In this document: positions 17,401-26,695 of the stretch, piece by piece
How the letters are laid out: every line of letters begins with the position of its first letter
How positions within the stretch are numbered: the first letter of the stretch is position 1
Origin: a virus
DNA: 64,000 nt
IMG/VR virus record: IMGVR_UViG_3300020380_000001
Location: 1-64,000 of that record
Reading direction: 5' to 3' (one strand)
Notes under the pieces: model-generated
Databases searched by the model: none
Told to the model about the DNA's origin: nothing
Seen by the model: the letters and a program-made list of their open reading frames with translations, nothing else
Program-made: the position numbers and the translations under genes

Positions 17401-20400
17401 AATTTATGACGGCCCGACCTCTGAATGGGTTGCAAGCAGTGTAGGCGATTTAAACATCGTAATTGACGATTTAGATGATGTCGACACGCTTAGTGTACAA
17501 GCAGGTCACGTGCTAACTGCTGTGCCTGACGGTGACGGTTTCTCATGGACTAACCAAGCCCCGGCTTATAGTACTTTAGGTTCACTAGATGACGTTAATG
17601 ATGGCTCACGCGCACTAGGCAAATACTTGCGTTATGATGGCACTCGCTGGGTTGCTAGTGAGCTAGTTACTAGTGAAATCTTGGACTCGTTGATTGAAGA
17701 GTTATCACTTGATGAGCTAGGCGATGTCACTATAGACAATACCCTTGACACCGGCGACATGCTTGTTCATGTTGAAGGCGTATGGGTTAATCAAAACGTA
17801 GGTGAAGCTTTCGGTCAATATGCAACCATTGGTGACTTAGGTAACGTAACCGCTGATACACCGCTTGCTGGTGACACTATTGTCTATGACGATGTAACTG
17901 GCAAATACGTGTCTGTTAACTTGGTTCAAGTAGTTAAAACTGGTCTAAACCTTGCAGAACTAGCAGGAACTGAAGACGGCGAACAATATGTCTGGGACGC
18001 AACTGGTGCCGAGTGGGTAGTTAAACACTTAGGTGACCCAACAGGCGCACCTGACGCTGGTAAAGTCCTTACTTGGGATGGCACAAAATGGACCACTCAA
18101 GATTTGCCTGAAGACAAGTTCATCAAACTATTGAGTGAATTAGACGACGTTCAAACCGACGATTTGGCTGCCATACAAAACAACCAAATACTACGCTGGA
18201 ATGCTGCTAGTCAGTTCTGGGAAAACGTAGATTGGCCTAGTATTTCACTGCACATGCTTGAAGACGTTAATTTCGTGACACCTGCTGTAAATGATTTAGT
18301 TGTTTACGACGGTACCGAATGGGTTAATTTAGATTTACCGGTAATTGCAGGTAACGTCCTTGAACTGGATAACTTGTCTAACGTAAACGCTTCTGTTCCT
18401 AGCGATCACCAAGTATTAGCGTATAACACCGCTGATGGCGAGTGGCAAAGTACTGATATTGCTACAGTTGCAAATAACAACTTGAATTTGTCTGACTTGG
18501 CAGATGTGTTCGATGGTGTTTCTCCGAGTGGGGAGACAAAATTCTTGGCTTGGGACTTTGACAATTCTCGATGGAGTGTTAGTTCAGTATCGTTAAACGC
18601 TTTCGCAATTAACGAGTTAAGCAACGTTACAATATCGTCGCCGACGTCTGGTGATTTCCTTAGATTTGACGGCGCAGAATGGATAAATGATAGCGTAGTT
18701 ATCCCAACTACATTAGATAGCTTGTTAGATGTTAGTACAACAAATCCGTCAGACGGCGCGTTCTTAACATACGAAGAACAGTCAAATGAATGGGTTGGTA
18801 GAAACTTTCTAATAGTTGAGTCATTAAGTGATTTAACAGACGTTAATACAACTGGTGTACAAGCAGGTGACACACTAATTTACCAAGGCGGCGCATGGGT
18901 TCCTATCCAAGTTCCTCCAGTAACACTTGAGTCACGTGACTTGACTGATGTGTCGGATACGGCTGCTACTGACGGACAAGTTCTATTATGGAACGAATCT
19001 GCAGGGCAATGGGAACCAAACGACATGCCGGATCCGTTTATTCCTGCGGTCTTAAACGACTTAAGTAATGTTAACGTTCCTGCACCGTCCGCTGATGACG
19101 TGCTTGTTTTTGACAGTGTTAGTGGTGAATGGATAGCCGCTGCTTTTAACACGTTAGTTAACATAGAACTCGGCCAGCTTACTAATGTGTCGTTGTCAAA
19201 CGTTTCTGATTCACACGTACTAGCGTATAACTCAGCAACTGGTGATTGGGAGAACGCGACCTTAGGCTCACTAGGTATTGGCGTGAGTGACTTAGGTGAT
19301 GTTTCCGGTACAGCGAATGCCGACAATCGTTTCCTGATTTATAACGACACTACTGGCCAATGGGATATAACTGTATTCCAAACAATTAGTATGATTGAGG
19401 ATGTCAATGCAGCTGGCGCAACAAGCGGTGATGCCCTTGTGTGGAACGGCACCCAATTTGTTCCTGGCTCTCCGGGCAACGTAAATGCCGAATCACTAAA
19501 TGGACAACCTGCGTCTGCATATTTGCGCTCAGATGAAGCTGATGTTGGTGTGGCTCTAGAACTTAGTGACGTAAGACCTCTTGAGTTCTCTAGCACATCA
19601 GAGGTAAGAATTGGCGCTGCCGCAGCACCGCGACTTGGTATATACGCCCCGCGTGTTAGTGTGCTGGCCGATGGTATATCGTTGGATTATAGTCCGCTTG
19701 ACACAGCTGGTGTCAAACTTGTACCCGACACGGCGCCTGCACTCACTGAAGCTGGCTTCATGTGGTGTGATTCAAGTGATAACTCGTTAATGTTTTATAA
19801 CGGTTCTGAACAGCTTAACATTTCAAATATAGCGACTCAGAATTATATCGTTAATGATACTGACGGTGAGCTTACTAGCCTAACTATTACGGCAGCCGAA
19901 GCGAAAATGTATGTAGAGGGTACGACTAACGAGAATACACGTTTCACGTTCTCTGACAAAGCCACAGACAAAGCCGCACTTGTTGACATGGGCGCAAGCA
20001 TACTAACTGATATCGGCGGCACTAACGGTAACGCTGGCGCTCAGACGGTAGCAGTCGCTGGTAAAACAGTGTTGTATAGTGACGCTGGTGATGTATACAG
20101 ACGTAACGGATCCGGTACTGATCGTTTAGCGACTATCTCTGACATTCAGGCTGAAATCATAACAGCTAACGCAAGTTATACGACAGTAAGTGGTGACTCA
20201 GTAGCGCTAAGTGAAGGTAATAGTCTAGTTCGCTATGCTATTCCGGATAATACAACAAGTGTGATGAACATCTCTGGTATTGATCAATTAGAAACTGGTA
20301 ACTCAGTAGTTATAGCGGCAACGGCAAATACTGTTATATCTAATTGGGGTACTAACTCTAGATTGAGAATGGAGGTTACAGGCTTAACGGGCATGTACGT

Positions 20401-20518
20401 AAACGGCGTTTATACGTCAGGTACTACACATATTATTGACTTAAGTGTTACGCCTAACATTACACTTTACTTCTACGAAGACGGATCCAATAAGTACTTT
20501 ATTTGTCAAGCGTCCTAG
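14480..20518 (+). CDS. Giant repeat-rich tail fibre or structural protein, 2012 aa
   Basis: After an N-terminal domain with the GxxTVLGNNTVLETSTVTIEDT pattern common at the start of marine phage fibre proteins, the chain holds about 35 imperfect repeats of 35-50 residues. Each has a core like L-x-D-L-x-D-V, a Gly/Asp turn, then V-L-x-Y/W-N/D and a conserved Trp. The C-terminal 400 residues lack the repeat and look like a distal receptor-binding or trimerising tip. It is the largest gene of the window. Its TAG stop overlaps the TAG of the convergent Nudix gene. Confidence 0.8.
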   Translation: MSYEFNINGGTRFVLTNGESSGIENIRLEGSVIITEDLTVLGNNTVLETSTVTIEDTIITIGRGTAELDPSDAFLSGGLIVERPAGENHKGLWYTPSAGSFIFGETVTDSEDQITELSPDAYTDVSMGHLTVHYNADGAADAYIGDPSSKFTSSGTVQFGKLSNAESTNVQGENASFDNPKDVRVKTGGAVREEVRVEDSSFGEWRVRTSSLVGAAGSEIVYDQDLYMGNGEFTYNGDTVLTMGSGDYVVSINDLQGVVEFRLFDLLDVEGDHQEFTGAPREDGKYLKFNASEGVWLPSFITQINEIENVNASEIEGHVLQYRLDSADGVYRWMESTVAMPEKLFQLLDVDMATETVAEPGQSLIWFEEDEVSGAGFWRPSFIPSIHSILDVESSLPDAGDEGKALIWNNTTGKWVLSATSFVEVLDDLADVNGVLNLDDKAFLKYDLDNSQWVPGFVDDIGEITNVREMTNGATQDNKILKYNFSDQVWEAGIIDDLAEIGNVDIADYGTVEEGHTIKWDVVNARWVTGPALSTLFDVTDVKETEGSMAEGRFLVWRANGADGPGWYQSDMGQVQVLDDLNDVIIAQGDLSDGKVLRYNSSLSQWEPGIIQQITEIGDVTIDYDSQSINGIKDQHVLKWNGSRFVNGFVSKISDIENVDAVDNPTDGDFLRYVESTGRWSNSPINSIDEIVNVELGGIADGKVLEWDSSANSGQGAFVPSAGTRVEYFGDLIDVTVPEDPTQITVGSALRFNGSKWTPYDYSFPEAIGDMNNVIITGPTTGDALLFNGTDWVNGNIPHPTRLEQLRDDVDLNTPLNGEVLMYDGTNWINSTAVVVDVLNDLDDVELTALSDDQFLRYDIAEARWKNQSVKIPVNILDLEDVNPNYRLPDDNPNYEEPQNGEVLRFNGVFWQGVTLPVYDQLDDLLDVSISGAAVDHVLYYNGAGWQNRKLDFISNMGDLLDVSADSPTNGSILIYDGPTSEWVASSVGDLNIVIDDLDDVDTLSVQAGHVLTAVPDGDGFSWTNQAPAYSTLGSLDDVNDGSRALGKYLRYDGTRWVASELVTSEILDSLIEELSLDELGDVTIDNTLDTGDMLVHVEGVWVNQNVGEAFGQYATIGDLGNVTADTPLAGDTIVYDDVTGKYVSVNLVQVVKTGLNLAELAGTEDGEQYVWDATGAEWVVKHLGDPTGAPDAGKVLTWDGTKWTTQDLPEDKFIKLLSELDDVQTDDLAAIQNNQILRWNAASQFWENVDWPSISLHMLEDVNFVTPAVNDLVVYDGTEWVNLDLPVIAGNVLELDNLSNVNASVPSDHQVLAYNTADGEWQSTDIATVANNNLNLSDLADVFDGVSPSGETKFLAWDFDNSRWSVSSVSLNAFAINELSNVTISSPTSGDFLRFDGAEWINDSVVIPTTLDSLLDVSTTNPSDGAFLTYEEQSNEWVGRNFLIVESLSDLTDVNTTGVQAGDTLIYQGGAWVPIQVPPVTLESRDLTDVSDTAATDGQVLLWNESAGQWEPNDMPDPFIPAVLNDLSNVNVPAPSADDVLVFDSVSGEWIAAAFNTLVNIELGQLTNVSLSNVSDSHVLAYNSATGDWENATLGSLGIGVSDLGDVSGTANADNRFLIYNDTTGQWDITVFQTISMIEDVNAAGATSGDALVWNGTQFVPGSPGNVNAESLNGQPASAYLRSDEADVGVALELSDVRPLEFSSTSEVRIGAAAAPRLGIYAPRVSVLADGISLDYSPLDTAGVKLVPDTAPALTEAGFMWCDSSDNSLMFYNGSEQLNISNIATQNYIVNDTDGELTSLTITAAEAKMYVEGTTNENTRFTFSDKATDKAALVDMGASILTDIGGTNGNAGAQTVAVAGKTVLYSDAGDVYRRNGSGTDRLATISDIQAEIITANASYTTVSGDSVALSEGNSLVRYAIPDNTTSVMNISGIDQLETGNSVVIAATANTVISNWGTNSRLRMEVTGLTGMYVNGVYTSGTTHIIDLSVTPNITLYFYEDGSNKYFICQAS

Positions 20519-21003
20519 ACGCTTGACTTGTAAAACGTGTTACTTATGCACGGGTAAGTAGGATATTCAGGGGCTTCATCAATCATTTGGTGAAGCTTTT
20601 TTATATTCTTTTTAGGCCTAAGAGTGTGCGCTACTCCCTTATGTAAAGGCGTAGGCCATTGACCTATATTGACCCAAGCATAACTTATATGCTCGTCGTT
20701 TAATATTGGTGTGAATTCATTGGGTATTATCCAGACGTAAGTGTAATAGAAAAAGTTACTGTCGGCGCCTTGATAGATGTCAAACGGATGCACTTTTAAG
20801 GCTGTAGGCACTTTGCCTATTTCCTCATGTAGCTCGCGCCTAAGCCCGTCTATTGTAGTTTCGCCGTTTTCAATCTTACCGCCCCAAATACCCCAACCAG
20901 CTCGTTTGGTATTTGCTTTATTGCGTAGGGCGAAAAGAACACGTCGAGTGTCCTTCGCCACAATAATACAACCCGCCGCACTTATTTGATTAGTATTTTC
21001 CAT
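20515..21003 (-). CDS. Nudix hydrolase, 162 aa
   Basis: A complete Nudix box is present near residues 42-64 (GKIENGE, then RELHEEIG), matching G-x5-E-x7-R-E-U-x-E-E-x-G-U. Such enzymes cleave nucleoside diphosphates linked to another group (oxidised dNTPs, ADP-ribose, NAD-type or capped RNA ends); the substrate cannot be told. The start MENTNQ at 21003 was chosen because the longer frame overlaps gp15 deeply; even so it overlaps the gp15 end by 22 nt. Ends with TAG shared with the fibre gene. Confidence 0.88.
   Translation of the reverse strand: MENTNQISAAGCIIVAKDTRRVLFALRNKANTKRAGWGIWGGKIENGETTIDGLRRELHEEIGKVPTALKVHPFDIYQGADSNFFYYTYVWIIPNEFTPILNDEHISYAWVNIGQWPTPLHKGVAHTLRPKKNIKKLHQMIDEAPEYPTYPCISNTFYKSSV
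20573..20602 (+). terminator. Terminator of the fibre gene
   Basis: GCTTCATCAA pairs with TTGGTGAAGC (one G-U pair valid on the plus strand) around TCAT, followed by six T. It lies inside the convergent Nudix gene. Confidence 0.8.
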
Positions 21004-22364
21004 CGTTCCGGTCCGTATTCGTTTAAGTATGTGTAAACCCAACCGTTTATTTTATCGTATTTAAGGTGTTTGTTACTGCTAGAGACATAAACAAAATCAG
21101 TTATGTCTTCATTAGCCCTGTCTTCGGCAATTTTGCGATTAAAAACAATAACCCAGCGCCCGTCTTTAAACTCAATGATATCATCAGCTTCGGGTAAAGT
21201 GTGGCAATCAAAAAGCCAATTCTCGCTGTGCTGTGTTAAATCCAATGTCAGTATATAACGCTGCCCTTCAGCTGGATCGGGTAAGCCGTTTCCTGGTTCT
21301 GTTTTATTCGGGTTAACAAGCTTATCAACATTTGGTAGCGTGTTAGTAGGCAACGTCGTTTCGTCTAATTCAATGCCAATAATGTAAGAGTTACTAGGCA
21401 TTTCTGTAAACTTAAAGTAAATGTCACCTTGTTTGTTAGTTGGAAAACTCGCAACGTTTACAACCAAAAATGATTCCAGGCCAGTTTGATAGAATGAATC
21501 CTTCCAATTTACAGGCTTTCCTTCTTGGTCGAATAATCCGGCTTGCATGTCATGTAACCCGTCTACCCCTATTTTGATATAGTAGTCTTCAGCACGCACA
21601 ATTTGAGTCTTACGTTCTTCAAATTCTAATACACCGGCAGCTGGATCGTAAAACTTAGACATCTCTTCTTCTGAAATCTCTTTAGTAACATCCAAGCTCA
21701 ACACAATATCTTCTATTAAACGCGAGCGCGTAACTTTAGCCGGCGGACTGATTTCGATAGGCACGTTGAATGTTAGTGACGCATATTCGCGCTCTTCATC
21801 AATTTGATTGCCTATTGAACGGTTAGTCCAGACAATATCATCCAAGCGAATAGAGGTGATATTAGACCAATCCAACATATTTGAATTTTGTTGAATTACC
21901 ACATCCGGGTTAAACACCATAAGTATTTGCTCAATAATCTGCATCTTAGTGGTTGTGGTATTCGTTGAAATGTCAAGCTGAATAGTCAAGTTATAGGGCG
22001 CTGTCATATGGCGCTCTACGTCTATTTTGTTCCCCTTGCCTGATCTGTCGTACCCGTCCTCTGTATGGCGCTGCTCGACAACAGACACAGTAGATGTGTG
22101 AGTTTGGTGCTTTCTACGCTCAGGCGCTGGCTTTAGGTCTACAATGTAGTAACTCATAATAACGCCGGGCAAGATAGAGTTCTCACTATTCTTGTTAAGA
22201 ATTTGTGCTGCCTGACGTTGCATGTCGCCGTATATGATCGGAACCTCATGTTCAGTGAATATCCCGTCACTGTTAGGCCCTGTCTGATATCTTAGGAAGC
22301 TGAACGTCCTCATAAACTGTATCAGATAACGTCTTATTTGCTTATCATAAAAGAATGTGTTCAT
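20982..22364 (-). CDS. gp15: Tail sheath stabiliser / tail terminator, 460 aa
   Basis: The first 230 residues match the T4 gp15 pattern: an N-terminal FFYDKQIRRYL segment, VPIIYGD, ILPGVIMSYYIVDL and a QIIEQILMVFNPD helix. T4 gp15 (272 aa) caps the sheath and tube and joins them to the neck. The extra C-terminal 190 residues are beta-rich and have no counterpart in T4. The ATG overlaps the gp14 stop (TAATG), so the two neck-tail junction proteins are coupled. Confidence 0.8.
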   Translation of the reverse strand: MNTFFYDKQIRRYLIQFMRTFSFLRYQTGPNSDGIFTEHEVPIIYGDMQRQAAQILNKNSENSILPGVIMSYYIVDLKPAPERRKHQTHTSTVSVVEQRHTEDGYDRSGKGNKIDVERHMTAPYNLTIQLDISTNTTTTKMQIIEQILMVFNPDVVIQQNSNMLDWSNITSIRLDDIVWTNRSIGNQIDEEREYASLTFNVPIEISPPAKVTRSRLIEDIVLSLDVTKEISEEEMSKFYDPAAGVLEFEERKTQIVRAEDYYIKIGVDGLHDMQAGLFDQEGKPVNWKDSFYQTGLESFLVVNVASFPTNKQGDIYFKFTEMPSNSYIIGIELDETTLPTNTLPNVDKLVNPNKTEPGNGLPDPAEGQRYILTLDLTQHSENWLFDCHTLPEADDIIEFKDGRWVIVFNRKIAEDRANEDITDFVYVSSSNKHLKYDKINGWVYTYLNEYGPERWKILIK

Positions 22365-23473
22365 TAGTCTTCCTTGGGTTTAACCACGCTACTCAGAGCT
22401 TGACGTTGTTTGATAGTAGTACCGTCAGTCATCTTGTCTGTTTTGTCGTTGTCTATGAAGCTGTCTGTTACACGGTTAGCCGCAGTCCATGGCTTCTTAA
22501 CATAATCGATTGTGATTTTCTTAAACTTTTTGCCTTGCTTTTGGTACAATGTTGCGGGCGAAAAGTCAGTACGCAAAAAGTAGTCGCCGTCTTCCATTTC
22601 TTCCGGGAACTCATCACCCTCGCCAAATACTTCTGTACTGTGAGGCGGAGCACCATCACCTGAACCGTAGTAGAATTTAGGATCGCCGTTATCGTCTTCA
22701 AATATATAAAGGTGTTGTGATGTAGTGACAATTGGATCACTTGGCACGTAGCTTTCTGCTTCTTCGAGTCCTGTTTCTTTTATTTCGTCTAACGTTGATT
22801 TACCGCTAATAATACTAGCGAGAGTTAGGCCGCCGTCATCAACACCTGCAACGTCTTGGTGACTGCCGTGTCCGGACTGGTCAACATCAACTGGTATTTT
22901 GTTGCCGTCTGCGTCTAACACAAACGTAATACCGGACGAACCTATAATGTCAGAGTACAAGTCACTAGCTGAAAGTATTTTGGCTTTAATGCGCCAAATA
23001 TGCGGCCACCATCTCGGGTCGTACCCAGTGTCTGACTTGTAGCCGTCCTGCACAACGAAAAATTTGTTGTACGCGGGTACGTCTTCGCCTAAAGCAAAAT
23101 GCTCGCGTAAGTGCGGCAACTCTAACACGTCACCGTTCATTAGTTTCCTGCCTAGGACGTCAACCATTTGATTGATGTGGAAGTCAATTACAATAGTGTC
23201 GTTAGACAGCATGAAGCCGAACTGGGTTAAGTCAAACTCAGTATCATTCGGCGTATACGATCCTGGCAATTCGTAAATCGCATCATCGTACTTCCTGTTT
23301 CTGTTTTCCATGAAAACAACGTCTTCAATAGTTGACTCGTCTCCCTGGCTAGTACCTGCGTATTTGTGGATAAAGACACCTGTCCCGCCCACTTCAAAGT
23401 TTTCTTTTATAACGCGGTCTAGAAAATGGTAATCGCTAGTCTTTTTAGGATTCCATAGCTTGAGTTTCGGCAT
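22364..23473 (-). CDS. gp14: Neck protein, 369 aa
   Basis: T4 gp14-type neck protein. The N-terminal half carries the family's FLDRVIKENFEVGGTGVFIHKY region and a WRIKAKILSASDLYSDI block. The C-terminal half is acidic and variable and includes a KPWTAANRVTDSF segment. It works with gp13 and gp15 in joining head and tail. The start at 23473 follows CAGGA; upstream in-frame ATG codons would run through the late promoter. Transcribed with gp15 and the Nudix gene. Confidence 0.75.
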   Translation of the reverse strand: MPKLKLWNPKKTSDYHFLDRVIKENFEVGGTGVFIHKYAGTSQGDESTIEDVVFMENRNRKYDDAIYELPGSYTPNDTEFDLTQFGFMLSNDTIVIDFHINQMVDVLGRKLMNGDVLELPHLREHFALGEDVPAYNKFFVVQDGYKSDTGYDPRWWPHIWRIKAKILSASDLYSDIIGSSGITFVLDADGNKIPVDVDQSGHGSHQDVAGVDDGGLTLASIISGKSTLDEIKETGLEEAESYVPSDPIVTTSQHLYIFEDDNGDPKFYYGSGDGAPPHSTEVFGEGDEFPEEMEDGDYFLRTDFSPATLYQKQGKKFKKITIDYVKKPWTAANRVTDSFIDNDKTDKMTDGTTIKQRQALSSVVKPKED

Positions 23474-23499
23474 TGTAAATTCCTGAATATAATTACAAG

Positions 23500-23506
23500 T
23501 ATTTAC
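23500..23506 (-). promoter_or_regulatory. Late promoter box GTAAATA (minus)
   Basis: On the minus strand GTAAATA lies about 27 nt before gp14 and would drive the gp14-gp15-Nudix unit. Confidence 0.55.
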
Positions 23507-23574
23507 CAAAAAGGTCTTGCACATTGGCGGGTAGATGTTAGAGTTAGATTGTAAACAAAAACAAGGTGAAACTT

Positions 23575-23925
23575 ATGTCAAAATCGACTAATAAAATTGT
23601 AATACACGGTATTGATGACGCCGAGATTGTAGCCAGACAACTATCTTTAGGGGTAGCGCCGCGCGAAGAGGTCGAAAAATTCAAACTCTTCATTAGCGAA
23701 AAACTAAAAGACGATCCTGAGTTCCTTTCTATTTGCATTGTGCGTTTTGATCCTGTACTGTACGGTACATCAATAACGAGCAAAGAGCACAACGACAAAA
23801 ATGACGTTGTTATTGATGTGAATGTACTACGTGCGCTCGCCGTTGTTATGAAACGTGCCTACCCTGACATTGCCGAAATGCTACGAGCAGAAGCACAAGT
23901 TAATTTCTACAGAGTTGGTGACTAA
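23575..23925 (+). CDS. Hypothetical protein upstream of the UV endonuclease, 116 aa
   Basis: Not recognised. The start ATG follows AAGGTG. The sequence is mixed alpha/beta with a central PEFLSICIVRFDP segment. Its TAA overlaps the ATG of the UV endonuclease (TAATG), so the pair is co-translated and may act together. Confidence 0.75.
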   Translation: MSKSTNKIVIHGIDDAEIVARQLSLGVAPREEVEKFKLFISEKLKDDPEFLSICIVRFDPVLYGTSITSKEHNDKNDVVIDVNVLRALAVVMKRAYPDIAEMLRAEAQVNFYRVGD

Positions 23926-24947
23926 TGACAGTTCAGAGAATTGGCTACGCCTGCAAGTTTATTGTGGACGACAGAGCCGAATACAAACGTTTAAATCAGC
24001 GAGCAACGACTAAGAAAAAACTTATGTCGTTGCCTGTACCTGACGCCCGCGCACTAGTGCGCGAGGTTGTCGAACACAATATTAACTCAATGGCGCTACA
24101 GTTTGGTAAGTTAGCGGCATTGCCGCATGCCTTGCGTATGTGCCGTATAGGTTCAGAAGTAATCCCGCTTTACAGTCACGAGTATTTCAGTGATGTTTTG
24201 TACCCTGAAAATGACGAAGCAACGGTCGAATTTAACGAATTCCTATCAGCAGGGCTTTATGCTGTTGGTGAGTTTGCGCGTGCGAATGATATACGCCTGA
24301 GTTTTCACCCAGGCCAATTTACCGTACTTGCGAGTGACCGCCCCGACGTCGTTGAAAAGTCTATTATTGAATTCGAGTACCACGCAACTGTGGCTCGTTT
24401 AATGGGCTACGGCCGCGAGTTTCAAGACTTCAAATGCAATGTTCATTTATCAGGCAAGGGCGGCGTCCCTGTCTTCCGTGAAACATTCGAGCGCTTAAGT
24501 CCCGAAGCACAGCGCATAATTACGATTGAAAACGACGAGTTCACAAGTTCACTTAACCGCTGCCTGGAAATAGCCGATTTGTGCCCTGTCGTGCTTGATG
24601 TGCACCACCATTTTATTAACAGCGGCCAATATATTCAGCCAGAAGATCCGCGCATAGAAGAAGTTATAGCGTCCTGGCGTGGCAAACGACCAGTACTACA
24701 TTACTCAGTATCACCTGAAGAACTCTTCAGTCCTGAAGAATACATGCCTCAGACTACTGGTTTCCCTTCGCTTTCGGAGTTAGTTGAATCCGGTATACCT
24801 CGTAGTAAGTTACGAAAACATAGCGACTTTTACCACAATACTTGTATGAATAAATGGATAGCTAAGTTCAGAGACAAGTTTGATATAATGTGTGAGTCCA
24901 AAATGAAGAATGTAGCGTCGTTCCAGCTTTACGAATCCATAAAATAA
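23925..24947 (+). CDS. uvsE: UV damage endonuclease, UvdE family, 340 aa
   Basis: A TIM-barrel UvdE/UvsE enzyme that nicks DNA 5' to UV photoproducts, using bound metal ions and without a glycosylase step. Family blocks visible are the N-terminal IGYACKF, RLSFHPGQFTVL, NVHLSGKGG, ITIENDEF, LDVHHHF and KHSDFYHN, which supply the His, Glu and Asp metal ligands. Length is normal for the family (about 300-340 aa). T4 uses DenV for this task; a UvdE enzyme is a non-homologous alternative and suits a phage exposed to sunlight. Confidence 0.93.
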   Translation: MTVQRIGYACKFIVDDRAEYKRLNQRATTKKKLMSLPVPDARALVREVVEHNINSMALQFGKLAALPHALRMCRIGSEVIPLYSHEYFSDVLYPENDEATVEFNEFLSAGLYAVGEFARANDIRLSFHPGQFTVLASDRPDVVEKSIIEFEYHATVARLMGYGREFQDFKCNVHLSGKGGVPVFRETFERLSPEAQRIITIENDEFTSSLNRCLEIADLCPVVLDVHHHFINSGQYIQPEDPRIEEVIASWRGKRPVLHYSVSPEELFSPEEYMPQTTGFPSLSELVESGIPRSKLRKHSDFYHNTCMNKWIAKFRDKFDIMCESKMKNVASFQLYESIK

Positions 24948-24962
24948 CACGAATGGATCTTG

Positions 24963-24969
24963 GTAAATA
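24963..24969 (+). promoter_or_regulatory. Late promoter box GTAAATA
   Basis: GTAAATA lies 30 nt before the GTG chosen for the subtilase and overlaps the longer TTG-initiated frame, arguing for the later start. Confidence 0.5.
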
Positions 24970-24992
24970 TAAACAAAAACCAAGGTCCGACA

Positions 24993-26693
24993 GTGAAATA
25001 TATTGTAAAAGTTGCACAACCCTATACCATTGATGAGGTGGTATCTGAGTTTGGATTATCCGTTGTTAAAATCCTACAAGCTGTCAGTGGCTATTTGATT
25101 ATTGACGAAACGGATAACGACAAAATAGTTGAAATGCGAAAATCAGGGAAGTTTCGCATTATTGATGCTGAGCGTGAAATATCACGTTTCCCCGAAGAAC
25201 ACAACCAACCAATTGAAAACATTGAGTCGCAGGATTCCACGTCTGACTCACAGCTAACCATATTAGAATATTGGCACCTAAACGCAATCAGCAATACTGC
25301 TGGTGCGACTTCGGTATACGAAGAATACGACTTTAGGTTGGACGGATCCGGTACTGACATTTACGTAATAGATTCTGGAATTAACCCCGATCACCCCGAC
25401 ATAACGGGGCGCGTGTTTTCTGTCCCTGGTGTTGATTCAGATATAGATTATAATTTAACTGACACTGATGGTCATGGCACAACCGTGGCCATTTTTGCTG
25501 CTGGGATTAATGCGGGTATAGCACGCGGTGCGCACGTATGGTCAGCAAAGTGGGAATCTACTAATATTCAAATAGCAATTGCGCTCGATGCAGTGTTAGC
25601 ACACCACCAAAATAAAAGTAACGGCCGTCCAAGTATAGTAAACATGAGCTTTGGTACGAGTGTTACTAGCGATAATCCTTATTATTATAGTGACGAGCCT
25701 GACAGTATAAAACCATTTGACGAGTACAGCACTGATATGGCTAAAGCGATGATTGCTGAAGGCATGCATGTTGTGACGGCTGCTGGCAACGGATTTGAGA
25801 ATAAAACCAACGGCACGTTTTTACCGATGTTGGCAGAACTAATCAACCCAGCCCAGGCTAGTATTACCTCGGATGTAATTACCGTAGGTGCTACAAACAC
25901 TGGGACGTACACAATTGCCAACCAAAGCCAAGAAAGTCCTAATAACGAAATGTCAGTGTTTTCTAATTACGGGCGTGCTGTTACTATTTCAGCCCCTGGA
26001 CATCGCTTGCCTCACTTGCGTTACGATCAAACATATCATTTTGACTTTTCCGAATACGTTGTATCAAGTGGCACTAGTTTCTCGGCACCGTTAGTTGCTG
26101 GGGTAATTAGCTGTTGGCTACAAGAAAAACCAAACGAAACCCCTGCAAGCATAAAATCACAATTAGTGAACATTGCGTCAGATGGTCTAATAACCAATTT
26201 AGGCGGCACGCATGAAAACACTGACGGCGTGATTGCATGGGGCGGTGATATAATACAAGTAGAAGACACAAGTGCTACGGACGTTGAATATTCAGTTTAC
26301 GACTACCAAATTGATTTAACTACGCCAAATAAGGTTCTATTCAACCCATGGCAAACGTATACCCCTGTTTATAATAACTCTAATTTAAGCCAGATCAGCG
26401 GGGACACGGACGGGAATATCGCCCCGGTGGATCTTGCAGCCGTATTTCAAACGATACTGGGAGAAGAGCCCTACGGTGTTCAATACAATTATGACGGCGG
26501 CATACCTGGCGTGACTATTGACTCGAACGGTACGTTGTCTGGTACGGCTGTACCCGCCGGTGATCATACATTAGAGATTGAATTCACCAACGGCTATCAA
26601 ACATTTACTCGTGTATTTGATTTGACTATACCGTCTATATATGATGCTGAGTGGGTAACATTCACCGGGCGATTAACTGTGGAGCAAGTATAA
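24993..26693 (+). CDS. Subtilisin-like serine protease (S8) with Ig-like C-terminus, 566 aa
   Basis: The full catalytic set is present: Asp in YVIDSGI (about residue 127), His in DGHGT (161), oxyanion Asn in AAGNG (266) and Ser in SGTSFSAP (362). Residues 1-80 resemble an inhibitor-like prodomain. After the catalytic domain (about 90-430) comes a beta domain ending in GVTIDSNGTLSGTAVPAG, typical of putative-Ig (He_PIG) modules. There is no signal peptide. GTG is taken as start because an AAGG lies 8 nt upstream. It sits among late virion genes, so a virion-borne protease acting on host surface or capsid proteins is possible. Confidence 0.85.
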   Translation: MKYIVKVAQPYTIDEVVSEFGLSVVKILQAVSGYLIIDETDNDKIVEMRKSGKFRIIDAEREISRFPEEHNQPIENIESQDSTSDSQLTILEYWHLNAISNTAGATSVYEEYDFRLDGSGTDIYVIDSGINPDHPDITGRVFSVPGVDSDIDYNLTDTDGHGTTVAIFAAGINAGIARGAHVWSAKWESTNIQIAIALDAVLAHHQNKSNGRPSIVNMSFGTSVTSDNPYYYSDEPDSIKPFDEYSTDMAKAMIAEGMHVVTAAGNGFENKTNGTFLPMLAELINPAQASITSDVITVGATNTGTYTIANQSQESPNNEMSVFSNYGRAVTISAPGHRLPHLRYDQTYHFDFSEYVVSSGTSFSAPLVAGVISCWLQEKPNETPASIKSQLVNIASDGLITNLGGTHENTDGVIAWGGDIIQVEDTSATDVEYSVYDYQIDLTTPNKVLFNPWQTYTPVYNNSNLSQISGDTDGNIAPVDLAAVFQTILGEEPYGVQYNYDGGIPGVTIDSNGTLSGTAVPAGDHTLEIEFTNGYQTFTRVFDLTIPSIYDAEWVTFTGRLTVEQV

Positions 26694-26695
26694 GT

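Noticed and set aside
23517-23552. TTGCAC/TTGGCG as a -35 for the gene at 23575
   Set aside because: No -10 hexamer at acceptable spacing.
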